DNA from: Phytophthora colocasiae
Taxonomy: Eukaryota; Oomycota; Peronosporomycetes; Peronosporales; Peronosporaceae
Direction of reading: 5' to 3'
DNA length: 64,000 bases
Assembly (NCBI GenBank): GCA_018806915.1
Contig: JAGKQI010000085.1
Location: 1,017,854 to 1,081,853 of the forward strand
In this document: piece after piece, positions 48,019 through 57,349 of the stretch
How positions within the stretch are numbered: the first letter of the stretch is position 1
Layout of the letters: each line of letters starts with the position of its first letter
Made by a program: the position numbers and the translations under genes
Notes under the pieces: model-generated
Told to the model about the DNA's origin: nothing
The model's database searches: none
What the model saw: the letters and a program-made list of their open reading frames with translations, nothing else

Positions 48019-49626
48019 TTACACCAACTCGAGAGCATCGAATACAACTGAGGCAGACAGCCACTTCTCGCTGGGGTCGGTTGAACCGCTGGCAATCGAC
48101 AGTTCAATCGTGTTGGTGCCTGTGACTAGAGCGGAGGTTGGGATAGTGTACTCGTAGAGCTTGTAGTTGCCCAGGGTTACACCACGGGTAACACCGCGCG
48201 TTGACACAGCAACAGACGAGGGCACCTTTGCACTCCAATCGCTGTTTACAGTGATGCTGCATCTCCCATTGCTTTGAGCAAGAGTCAACCCGATCTTAAG
48301 AGTTCGACTCTCTGCTGCCTGAGAGCTTGTTAGCGCGAAACTCAGCATAATTGGGTCGTTCACAGCACGGAACATGGCCATGGGGAACGTGCTATCATCG
48401 TCCGTGCCAGGGGTAAAGGCCAGTGACTTCACCCACGTATCTAGGCGTGAATCACTGGGGTGCATCGTGTGGATGTTTGCAGCGTTAACGAATCCGTCCG
48501 GGGTACCATCCCATTCACCGATACGCCAAATAGGATTGGCCTCGAGTTCGTACGTCACCTCAAGGGCTTCTTTTGTGATAGAAGCTTCCGTCACGACCAC
48601 CAAGTCGGAGCTGACAGCAAGCTGGTCCTTGACGATGCTGGTATTGTAGGTTCCGGGAATCATGAACGGAGATGTAAACGTTGTGGCGTTCGAGTCTATG
48701 GATACCCAATATTGTGCATCATCGTTGGAAAACGTGACAACAACATCCGAGTTATCAAGAACAGCGTTGTTATCGGTGATTGAGCCTGTCACGGATCCAC
48801 GCTCCGTTTCCGTCGTGAACCCGGTTAAACCCAAATCTTGGAAGAAAGCAAACTCAACATCCGAAATCGAGGGTGTCGTTCCGTCAGTGAATATCAGAGC
48901 GTACGGTCCGTGAAAGCCGTAACGGTAGTCCTCAGTACGTGTGTGATCCGAGAACATGTAGAACGTGAGCTCGTTCGCCGTTGTGCATTGGTTGTTGATA
49001 TCACGGAAGAACGGACCACCCACAGATTTTTCATAGGCGTAGTCCGACATGATGAAATACACTCCACCTGCATCACCAGTCACACCGTGAACTTGGTCTT
49101 CGATAAACGGGATACCAGAGTAGAACTTCGAAGCTGTCACTCCATCATCGTCTGCATAGATATCGGTCGACTCGATAGCAGACATCCCATCGATCTCCGA
49201 TGCTGAATTCATGCCGTTGTTAAGTGCAGTACGATCAAGGCGTGCGAGAAAGCGTAACTCTGCAAGATCCAGATCGGTAGTGTGGTAGGTTCCCATGTAA
49301 ATCGCGTTCTCATTCGGACGGAAGAGGTAGGTCTGCTCGAGTCCCGTTGTCTTGCAAGTGATTTGGATGGTCGAGTCATCCAAAGTCTTGATGGAACTAG
49401 TGACGCTGCCGAGACCCGAGTTTACGTGCGTGTTCTTGGCAGAATACTGCAACTCCGTGTCATTCCAAAGTATGGACGTGATATCACACGTGTCTTGGTC
49501 CATAGTGACAGTTAATCCATCTCCAGAGGCGATCACCCAATTCCCACCACTTGACGTGTAGCCGAAGTCCGCAGCCCTCACAATGGACATGAGCAGTGTT
49601 GCGGTTATCAGATAACCACCAAACAT
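48019..49626 (-). CDS. Secreted rhamnogalacturonan lyase (PL4), copy 1
   Basis: Cleaves the rhamnogalacturonan I backbone of pectin by beta-elimination, outside the cell. 535 aa with signal peptide MFGGYLITATLLMSIVRA. The N-terminal RhgB-type beta-sandwich holds the conserved catalytic-region segments TASKFYSGIPFIEDQVHG and YRYGFHGPYALIF, which carry the Lys and His expected of PL4. A fibronectin-III-like module (GSVTGSITDNNAVL) and a C-terminal CBM-like jelly roll (WRIGEWDGTPDGF to SASVVFDALELV) follow. No linker separates the last two. Closest in layout to copy 3. Single exon. Confidence 0.93.
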   Translation of the reverse strand: MFGGYLITATLLMSIVRAADFGYTSSGGNWVIASGDGLTVTMDQDTCDITSILWNDTELQYSAKNTHVNSGLGSVTSSIKTLDDSTIQITCKTTGLEQTYLFRPNENAIYMGTYHTTDLDLAELRFLARLDRTALNNGMNSASEIDGMSAIESTDIYADDDGVTASKFYSGIPFIEDQVHGVTGDAGGVYFIMSDYAYEKSVGGPFFRDINNQCTTANELTFYMFSDHTRTEDYRYGFHGPYALIFTDGTTPSISDVEFAFFQDLGLTGFTTETERGSVTGSITDNNAVLDNSDVVVTFSNDDAQYWVSIDSNATTFTSPFMIPGTYNTSIVKDQLAVSSDLVVVTEASITKEALEVTYELEANPIWRIGEWDGTPDGFVNAANIHTMHPSDSRLDTWVKSLAFTPGTDDDSTFPMAMFRAVNDPIMLSFALTSSQAAESRTLKIGLTLAQSNGRCSITVNSDWSAKVPSSVAVSTRGVTRGVTLGNYKLYEYTIPTSALVTGTNTIELSIASGSTDPSEKWLSASVVFDALELV

Positions 49627-49917
49627 TATGAAGTGGAGATGTTGGTTGAAACTGGCGGAAACTCAAATGGGCTGCAGTGACTAACAGAACCATGTCCAGT
49701 TGTAAAGAGCAGCTTCAGCGCACAGCTCTTGAGACTGCCACCCCGAATCCAGCCGCGATTCATTAACTACCGTTTGCCGTAGAGAACCTCAGTATTTCAC
49801 CGCAAAAATGTTAGGACTCCTAGACGATCTCCAGCTGGTGCTATTGATCAGGGTGAACCAGTCCGCACACAATTTCTATTCACTTTAGCAATATGCTATC
49901 CACGGGATACGGTTCTA
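49627..49917. other. Intergenic, PL4 copies 1 and 2
   Basis: About 290 bp, promoter of copy 1 and 3' flank of copy 2. Nothing else seen. Confidence 0.4.
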
Positions 49918-51681
49918 TTACACCAGTTCGAGTGCGTCGAAGACAACTGATGCAGACAGCCACTCTCCTAGGTTATCTTTGTTGCCACTAACGATTGAAA
50001 GCACGATCTTGTTCGAACCCTCCACAAACGCCGTCTTCGGGATCGCGTAGTCGTAGAACATATACTTGCCCACCGTCACACCTCGAGTAACACCACGAGT
50101 CTTCACTGCAGCACTCAGAGGTGTCTTGGCACTAAACTTGTTCACAGTCACACTGCAACGACCATTGTTTTGCGATAGAGGGATACCAAGCTTCAGAGTA
50201 CGATCCTTTCCAATCTGCTCCTTCGTCAGTTCAAAGTTGATCGTGATCGGATCATTCACAGCTCGGAACATTGCCATAGGAAAGATTGAGTCCTTGTCCG
50301 TACCGATAGTGAAGTTCAGCGGTTTCCAGGGCTCCATGCGTGAATCACTCGGGTGCGAAGTGTGGATCTTGTCAGCGTTGAGGAATCCATCGGGCGTACC
50401 ATCCCACTGACCAATACGCCACAGCGGCTTAGCCACAGGTTCATACGTGACAGTGAGCGTCTGCGTACTTGAAACACTTTGAGTTCGTCGGGTTTGTCCT
50501 CCTGGTGCTGGGGTGGTCGCGGTGTTACTAGCTGGAGCCCCCTGCGATGCGGCTGGAGCTGAACCTCCGCTAATAGTAATAGACTCCGAACTGACAGGGA
50601 GCTGGTTCTTGTAGATAGTTGCGTTGTACGTTCCAGAGACCATCTTGGGTGACGTGAACGGCTCCTTGGTAGAGTTAAGCTTGATCCAGTACTGAGCTTC
50701 AGCGTTTGCAAAACCTACAACGACGCTGGAATTGCTCAACACACTGTTCTTGTCCGTGATCGTTCCCGTCCAGGAACCACGCTCCGCTTCCGGTACGAAT
50801 CCAGTGAGAGTGAGGTCTTGGAAGAAGTCAAAGTCCACATCGGTGACAGCAGGTTTCTTCCCTTCAGTGAATACTAACGCGTACGGTCCATGGAAACCGT
50901 ATCGATAGTCTTCGGCACGTGTGTGATCGGAGAACATGTAGAACGTCAACTCATTGGCTTCCGTGCACTGGTTGTTGATATCACGGAAGAACGGACCACC
51001 AACGGATCTCTCGTATGCGTAGTCGGACATAATGAAGAACACGCCACCAGCATCGCCAGTGACACCATGCACGTTATCATCGATGAAAGGAATACCAGAG
51101 TAGAACTTCGAGGCAGTCACGCCCTTCGAATCGGCGTACACATCGTGCGCCTCGATAGCCTTCATACCGTCAATGTTGGACTCAGGAATCATTGGGTTCT
51201 TGAGCGGTTTGCGATCCAAACGAGCAAGGAAACGCAGCTCTCCAAGCTTCATCTCCTTGGTATGATGCGTGCCCATGTAAATAGCGTTCTCATTCGGTCG
51301 AAAGAGATACGTGTGCTCGAGTCCTGTAGCCTTGCAGGAGATCTGGATGGTCTTGTCTTTGAGCGACTCAATTGAACTCTTGACCTTACCAAGACCCGAG
51401 TTGATGTGCGTCATCTTCTTCTTAATCTGCAGCTCCGCCTTGTTCCAGACCATCGACGTGATATCGCACGTCCCCTGGTTCACCGTCACGGTGAGACCGG
51501 CGCCGGAGTCGATGACCCACGATCCGCCATTTTCCTTGTAGCCGAAGCTCGTCGTGGCGGCACGTTCCTCTGCAGACTGAAAGTTCAAGTTTGACGTTGA
51601 TTCCTTCGTGTCTGCGTGTGCTACAGCCAACAGACCGCTGGTCAGCAGCACAGCGGCTCGAAAGAGTGACCCCGACAGCAT
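49918..51681 (-). CDS. Secreted rhamnogalacturonan lyase (PL4), copy 2
   Basis: 587 aa. Start at 51681 chosen for the signal peptide (MLSGSLFRAAVLLTSGLLAV ending AHA). Carries a polar pro-like segment before the catalytic domain and, unlike copies 1 and 3, a 35-residue Ala/Pro/Gly/Thr linker (SAPAASQGAPASNTATTPAP) between the fnIII-like module and the CBM-like domain. Active-site segments SKFYSGIPFIDDNVHG and YGFHGPYALVF are intact. Its last 638 bp before the C-terminal tip are nearly identical to copy 4. Confidence 0.93.
   Translation of the reverse strand: MLSGSLFRAAVLLTSGLLAVAHADTKESTSNLNFQSAEERAATTSFGYKENGGSWVIDSGAGLTVTVNQGTCDITSMVWNKAELQIKKKMTHINSGLGKVKSSIESLKDKTIQISCKATGLEHTYLFRPNENAIYMGTHHTKEMKLGELRFLARLDRKPLKNPMIPESNIDGMKAIEAHDVYADSKGVTASKFYSGIPFIDDNVHGVTGDAGGVFFIMSDYAYERSVGGPFFRDINNQCTEANELTFYMFSDHTRAEDYRYGFHGPYALVFTEGKKPAVTDVDFDFFQDLTLTGFVPEAERGSWTGTITDKNSVLSNSSVVVGFANAEAQYWIKLNSTKEPFTSPKMVSGTYNATIYKNQLPVSSESITISGGSAPAASQGAPASNTATTPAPGGQTRRTQSVSSTQTLTVTYEPVAKPLWRIGQWDGTPDGFLNADKIHTSHPSDSRMEPWKPLNFTIGTDKDSIFPMAMFRAVNDPITINFELTKEQIGKDRTLKLGIPLSQNNGRCSVTVNKFSAKTPLSAAVKTRGVTRGVTVGKYMFYDYAIPKTAFVEGSNKIVLSIVSGNKDNLGEWLSASVVFDALELV
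49979..50616 (-). repeat. Near-identical block shared by PL4 copies 2 and 4 (partner 54624-55261)
   Basis: 638 bp in both genes, ending sharply in the codons after the fnIII-like module. I see about a dozen differences, none in the roughly 290 bp around the linker. Outside the block the two genes differ every few codons. Confidence 0.85.
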
Positions 51682-52273
51682 ACTGGATGTGTCGGAAGTT
51701 CTTGGGTGTCTGGTTTCGTCAAGGTGGGAAGATGCGAAGTGGCATGGTGACAAACTGCAGGAGAAAAGCAAAGAGCCCCTTGCAAGCTTTGCTCTCCATA
51801 CTTTTCTTGCAGATAGTTCTGTAAAGGAGGTGGCATTGTTGAGCCGTTCATGATCTCGGGATTGTCAAATGGTTACTGTACACACACGATTACGATACAT
51901 GTAATCGTGACTGCACTAAAAATGGTGCCGCAGCACCAAGCAGCAAAGGAGTTCCGTGACTGCGTGCACCTACACTATACAGTAAAGTACAAGCGAGCGT
52001 TGAAAACACATTCCGGAATTCTTGTGTAGTTTCGAAAGGGATATTATTTTTGTTGAAACATCATTTTGAGCTTTTCTTTTCAAACATGGAGCGACTCGTT
52101 CAATCGACAAGAAGTTGCCTCAGTTCCATATGCGCAGAGTTCTTTTTGATCTGTTCGAGCTGACTCAACGCAGTCAACCGGAAGGAAATGTTACGTGAAT
52201 CAAATTCAAAGGAACGAAATTTCACATGTATCTAAAACTTCAACATCCAAAACTCCAACACGTTGACACTTGT
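51682..52273. other. Intergenic, PL4 copies 2 and 3
   Basis: About 590 bp. A small hairpin (CACGATTAC, 7-nt loop, GTAATCGTG) lies at 51885-51909. No gene. Confidence 0.4.
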
Positions 52274-53905
52274 CTAAACCAATTCGAGAGCATCGAAAAC
52301 GACAGAAGCAGCCAGGAACTTCTCGGCCGGATCGGTAGCTCCACTAGCTACAGTGAGTTTGATCGTGTTGGTGCCGGTAACCAGGGCCGACGATGGAATG
52401 GTGTACTCGTACAGCTTGTAGTTGCCCACAGTCACTCCTCGGGTAACGCCGCGAGTCTTGACAGCTACCGACGCGGGAACTGCAGCTGTCCACTTGCCGT
52501 TTACCGATACACTGGAGCGACCACTACTCTGCGCAAGCGTCAAGCCGATCTTCAGTGTCCTGGACGTTTTGGCTTGTGCTGCCGTTAAGCTAAAGCTGAT
52601 CGTGATGGGGTCGTTCACTCCTCGGAACTGGGCCATCGGGAACGCACTATCGGCGTCCGATCCTGCCTTGAATGTGAGAGACTTCCAGGGGGACATGCGG
52701 TAGTCACTCGGGTGCATCTTGTGGATCTTGTCGGCGTTCAAGAAGCCGTCGGGGGTACCGTCCCATTCGCCAATGCGCCAAATGGGTTTAGATGTCATGT
52801 TGTACGCCACTGAAATGCTTTGAGTCTTTGTCGCCCCAGCGTTAATGAGGACGGAAGCCGTGCCGACAGCCAATTGCTTCTTGTACACCGTCGCAGTGTA
52901 TCGTCCAGCCTTCATCAGCGGCGACGTGAACGTCTTCTTGCCAGCTGATACTTTGACCCAATACTGAGCTGCAGCATTGGCAAACCCAACAACAACGTCC
53001 AAGTTGCCCAATACGTTGTTCGAATCGGTGATCGTACCCGCCATCTTCCCTCGCTTAGTGGAAGGAACGAATCCAGTGAGTCCAAGGTCCTGGAAGAAAC
53101 TAAAGTCCAGAGAAGAAGGTGATGGCGCAGCGCCGCTCGTAAACGCGAGAGCGTACGGACCATGGAACCCGTAGCGGTAATCTTCCGTCCTAGTGTGATC
53201 CGAGTTCATGTAGAACGTGAGCTCGTTGGAGACGTCAAACTTGTTATTGATATCCCGGAAGAATGGACCACTGCTGGACGTCTCATACCCAAGATCGGAA
53301 ATCACAAAGTAGACCCCAGCAGCGTTGCTCTTCACTCCGTGGACAGCATCATCGATGAACGGTACAGCGGAGTAGAATTTCGAGCGGGTTAATCCCTTAC
53401 TGTTCTTTACGACGTCCTCCGCTTGGATGGCAGTCATTCCCGATTCAATCGTAGCCTCAGTGATGCCAGCATTCACTACTTTCGTATCAAGACGAGCGAG
53501 GAAACGCAGCTCCGGTAGCACAAGGTCTTTGGAATGGTAAGTGCCCATGTAAATGACGTTTTCATTGGGGCGGAAGAGGTATGTTTGCTCCAATCCGGTC
53601 TTCTTACAGATGACGCGGATGGTTTTCTTGGCGTCGGTCAGGGTTTTGATAGACGACGTGACCGAACCGAGACCCGAGTTCACGTGTGTAGCTTTGGACT
53701 TGTACTGAAGCTCCTTGCCGTTGTAGTTGATAGACGTGATGTCACACGTCGACTGCTTCATGGTGACAGTCAAACCCTTTCCGGTGCTGATAATATACTT
53801 GTCGGAACCGGTAGTGTAGCCGAAGCTCGAAGCAGCGGAGACTGTTGACGGAGCCGTGGCGAAGACAGAGGCAACCGTTAGAGCGGTAAGAAGACGACGA
53901 AGCAT
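52274..53905 (-). CDS. Secreted rhamnogalacturonan lyase (PL4), copy 3
   Basis: 543 aa, signal peptide MLRRLLTALTVASVFATAPS followed by TVSA. More basic than the others and the most divergent in the catalytic domain: SKFYSAVPFIDDAVHGVKSN replaces the SGIPF and GVTGD forms. YRYGFHGPYALAF is kept. No Pro/Ala linker. The CBM-like end (EKFLAASVVFDALELV) is conserved. It sits between copies 2 and 4 but does not share their converted block. Confidence 0.93.
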   Translation of the reverse strand: MLRRLLTALTVASVFATAPSTVSAASSFGYTTGSDKYIISTGKGLTVTMKQSTCDITSINYNGKELQYKSKATHVNSGLGSVTSSIKTLTDAKKTIRVICKKTGLEQTYLFRPNENVIYMGTYHSKDLVLPELRFLARLDTKVVNAGITEATIESGMTAIQAEDVVKNSKGLTRSKFYSAVPFIDDAVHGVKSNAAGVYFVISDLGYETSSSGPFFRDINNKFDVSNELTFYMNSDHTRTEDYRYGFHGPYALAFTSGAAPSPSSLDFSFFQDLGLTGFVPSTKRGKMAGTITDSNNVLGNLDVVVGFANAAAQYWVKVSAGKKTFTSPLMKAGRYTATVYKKQLAVGTASVLINAGATKTQSISVAYNMTSKPIWRIGEWDGTPDGFLNADKIHKMHPSDYRMSPWKSLTFKAGSDADSAFPMAQFRGVNDPITISFSLTAAQAKTSRTLKIGLTLAQSSGRSSVSVNGKWTAAVPASVAVKTRGVTRGVTVGNYKLYEYTIPSSALVTGTNTIKLTVASGATDPAEKFLAASVVFDALELV

Positions 53906-54562
53906 CGTACTTGAGGCGATTTACTGCTGGATTTGACTAGAGCAGAGAGAATTGCCGAGTGAGCTCTCTGGTAGGGGCTGTGATGGCCGTGAAGGACACG
54001 TCCGAACAGCGCAAAGGAAGATGCGCTGACCTGCACGTCGCGTCGTGCTATCACCAGTTGAAAAAGCAGCAGCTCAAGTAGTATCACTACAAGCTTCGAA
54101 ACCGCAGCACCCAAACATCAGCTCAAATCGGCGCATGTTTCTCTACATCCGGAAGCTTCATCCTTTTCAGCTGCTGTCGAAAAGCTTGAGCCTCGATGAC
54201 AACAATGTTTGCGAGACTAGAACGATGTACTGAGCGCAATGTGCTTACATCAGTTCGAGAGATGATGACACTTCAGTCCGTTTAAACACTTGATAAAATG
54301 CCGTGCGGGTAAAACTGCGCAGTGCTAGTACATGACATGTTGCTCTCCTTCACCTTGGCGAAAATGTGTCTTCCCGCAGTGTCTGCTAGCTTTTACATTG
54401 TCTACTAGCGAAACAGCTACTTGGTATGATACCAACAACGTTAGTGGTGGTGGTTATACACATCAATGAATCATGGAAGATTGATTAATGGGACGATGCA
54501 TTCCATTGACAGCATCGAAAACTAAGTACTTCTGTTCGTACTCGCTTCGGTAATGTATCCAA
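53906..54562. other. Intergenic, PL4 copies 3 and 4
   Basis: About 650 bp with no gene or repeat that I can support. Confidence 0.4.
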
Positions 54563-56317
54563 CTACACCAACTCGAGGGCATCAAACACAACGGAAGCCG
54601 AGAGCCACTTGCCAAGGAGGTCCTTGTTGCCACTAACGATTGAAAGCACGATCTTGTTCGAACCCTCCACAAACGCCGTCTTCGGGATCGCGTAGTCGTA
54701 GAACATGTACTTGCCCACCGTCACACCTCGAGTAACACCACGAGTCTTCACTGCAGCACTCAGAGGTGTCTTGGCACTAAACTTGTTCACAGTCACACTG
54801 CAACGACCATTACTTTGAGCAAGAGGGATACCCAGTTTCAGAGAACGATCCTTTCCAATCTGCTCCTTCGTCAGCTCAAAGTTGATCGTGATCGGATCAT
54901 TCACAGCTCGGAACATAGCCATAGGAAAGATTGAGTCCTTGTCCGTACCGATAGTGAAGTTCAGCGGTTTCCAGGGCTCCATGCGTGAATCACTCGGGTG
55001 CGAAGTGTGGATCTTGTCAGCGTTGAGGAATCCATCGGGCGTACCATCCCACTGACCAATACGCCACAGCGGCTTAGCCACAGGTTCATACGTGACAGTG
55101 AGCGTCTGCGTACTTGAAACACTTTGAGTTCGTCGGGTTTGTCCTCCTGGTGCTGGGGTGGTCGCGGTGTTACTAGCTGGAGCCCCCTGCGATGCGGCTG
55201 GAGCTGAACCTCCGCTAATAGTAATAGACTCCGAACTGACAGGGAGCTGGTTCTTGTAGATGGTTGCATTATACGTACCAGGAATCATCTTTGGCGACGT
55301 GAATGGCTCCTTGGTGGACTTAACCCTGACCCAGTACTGAGCTTCGGCATTGGAAAAGGCCACAACAATGCTGGAGTTGCTCAACACATTGTTCTTGTCC
55401 GTGATCGTTCCAGTCCAAGTGCTGCGGTCTGTTTCCGGTACGAATCCGGTTAGTCCGAGGTCTTGGAAGAAGTCGAAGTCGACATCCGTGACGGCAGGTT
55501 GTTTTCCATCGTTGAAGATCAAAGCGTACGGGCCGTGGAAGCCGTACCGGTAGTCTTCAGTACGTGTATGATCAGAAAACATACACAGCGTTAGTTCGTT
55601 GGCTTCCGTGCACTGGTTATTCATATCGCGGAAGAACGGGCCACCAACGGATCTCTCGTACGCGTAGTCATCCATGATGAAAAACACGCCGCCAGCTTCA
55701 CCAGTGACGCCGTGCACCTTGTCGTCAATGAACGGGGTAGCGCAGTAGAACTTGGAGGCTGTAATTCCCTTCGAGTCAGCAAAAACGTCGTGTCCTTCAA
55801 TGGCAGTCATGTTGTCGATCTTGCACTCAGGGATAATGGGGTTGTTGATCGGTTTGCGGTCCAAACGCGCGATGAAACGGAGATTCCCCATTTCCTGCTC
55901 TCTCGTATGGTACGTCCCCATGTAGATGACGTTCTCATTCGGGCGGAAAAGATACGTGTGCTCGAGACCAGTGGTCTTGCACGAGATCTTGATCGTCTTG
56001 TCCTTGAGGGTGTCAATGGAAGTGTTGATCTTCCCGAGGCCGGAGTTGATATGGGTCTTCTTCTGCCAGATCTGCAGCTCCGCCTTGTTCCAGATCATGG
56101 ACGTGATATCGCACGTCCCCTGGTCCACCTTGAGCGTGAGACCGGCGCCGGAATCGATCACCCACGATGAGCCATCCTCCTTGTAGCCGAAGCTCGTCGT
56201 ATTAGCCGCACGTTCCTCTCCCGATTGGAAATTCAGGTTGGAGGTGTCAGCTTGCGCGACACATAAGAGCCCAGAAGCTAGCAGTACCGCTGCACGAAAC
56301 CAGCGTCCGGGAAGCAT
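54563..56317 (-). CDS. Secreted rhamnogalacturonan lyase (PL4), copy 4
   Basis: 584 aa from ATG 56317 (MLPGRWFRAAVLLASGLLCV, signal peptide). Same linker as copy 2. Two local changes near the active site mark it: SKFYCATPFIDDKVHG (Cys-Ala-Thr in place of Ser-Gly-Ile) and LTLCMFSDHTRTED (Leu-Cys in place of Phe-Tyr). Catalytic Lys and YGFHGPYALIF are kept, so it is probably active but may have shifted specificity (inference). Confidence 0.92.
   Translation of the reverse strand: MLPGRWFRAAVLLASGLLCVAQADTSNLNFQSGEERAANTTSFGYKEDGSSWVIDSGAGLTLKVDQGTCDITSMIWNKAELQIWQKKTHINSGLGKINTSIDTLKDKTIKISCKTTGLEHTYLFRPNENVIYMGTYHTREQEMGNLRFIARLDRKPINNPIIPECKIDNMTAIEGHDVFADSKGITASKFYCATPFIDDKVHGVTGEAGGVFFIMDDYAYERSVGGPFFRDMNNQCTEANELTLCMFSDHTRTEDYRYGFHGPYALIFNDGKQPAVTDVDFDFFQDLGLTGFVPETDRSTWTGTITDKNNVLSNSSIVVAFSNAEAQYWVRVKSTKEPFTSPKMIPGTYNATIYKNQLPVSSESITISGGSAPAASQGAPASNTATTPAPGGQTRRTQSVSSTQTLTVTYEPVAKPLWRIGQWDGTPDGFLNADKIHTSHPSDSRMEPWKPLNFTIGTDKDSIFPMAMFRAVNDPITINFELTKEQIGKDRSLKLGIPLAQSNGRCSVTVNKFSAKTPLSAAVKTRGVTRGVTVGKYMFYDYAIPKTAFVEGSNKIVLSIVSGNKDLLGKWLSASVVFDALELV
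54624..55261 (-). repeat. Near-identical block shared by PL4 copies 2 and 4 (partner 49979-50616)
   Basis: See partner. It includes the whole Pro/Ala linker and most of the CBM-like domain. Confidence 0.85.
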
Positions 56318-57349
56318 GATCCTTTCCACAAGGTTGGGAAATGCGAAAGTGACAGCTTGACACGCGACCTTGGAAAGAGTCAGCCGTCACGGCTGCCGTG
56401 TGCTTCGTTTCCACGATCAGCTAAAAGGAGCTGCAAATGGTCACAAATGGTTTTCCCGCAAATGCAAGAGCTCGAAACGAGCTTTGCTGTCCGTACACAT
56501 GGAAGTGGATCGACTTTGCGGGCTGCGAATGGTGGACCATGAACTTCATGATGAAGAGCGGATGCTCCGCTTGAGTTGTTCGTTGTTTATCCGCTTCTTT
56601 GTATGAAAACACTATCAAGAAACCTTGAGGGTGTTGCAAAGTTAAACGCCGCATTTTCGTGTACCGGTACTGTATGATATCAGCGCAGTGACAAACAGCA
56701 CGATGCACGTCCTGTTTTAAAGCAGGTGGTCGTGAATATTTTGCTTTGATAAGCGAAAAGTATGTTGTCATTCTATCACATTGACCTCTGTGTTGAGTTT
56801 GTGGTGCATCGTACTGACGATCAAGTTGAGATGAGTAGTGCGTCCCATAAACTACATGTATTCTTACAAGAGAGCAGTGCTCGCCAATTGGAACATGCAC
56901 TGAGGTACGTGTATTGTACTGACGTAAGCTTCGCTCCTTACCGGTACTCACAGTGCTCGAGCGCACCGAAGGTGCTGCCATTCCATATGAGCTAGTTTCT
57001 TTTTGATGTGCTATGTTGACTCAACGGGAAGTATCCAAGTGTTACATGGTAATCTACAATTGCACCCCTGCTCAGCCATGAAAAGGTTGAACACCTAAAA
57101 GCCATTCTAGTGAGGCATGGTACTGTACGCTGCACCTAGTACAAACTGTAGTTTGAAAATGGACACTGCTAGTTCTTACTAGTAGTATAAAGCAAATACT
57201 TCGCGGTATGGATTCCAGACGCCCCATCGTGTCTCTGTTGCAACTTGTAAGAGCACAAGCTGGATGATAAAGGTCCCTCTATTTTTATATATTTTGTATC
57301 CATGACACTAAAGCGAGGTTCCATTTTAGCATTCTCAACCCCTTCCAAA
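56318..57349. other. Intergenic, PL4 copy 4 and TFIIF alpha
   Basis: About 1 kb, AT-rich in its right half. The end (57331-57347, TAGCATTCTCAACCCC) resembles the oomycete Inr plus CTCAACC flank and would put the transcript start just before the ATG at 57350. No gene seen. Confidence 0.4.
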
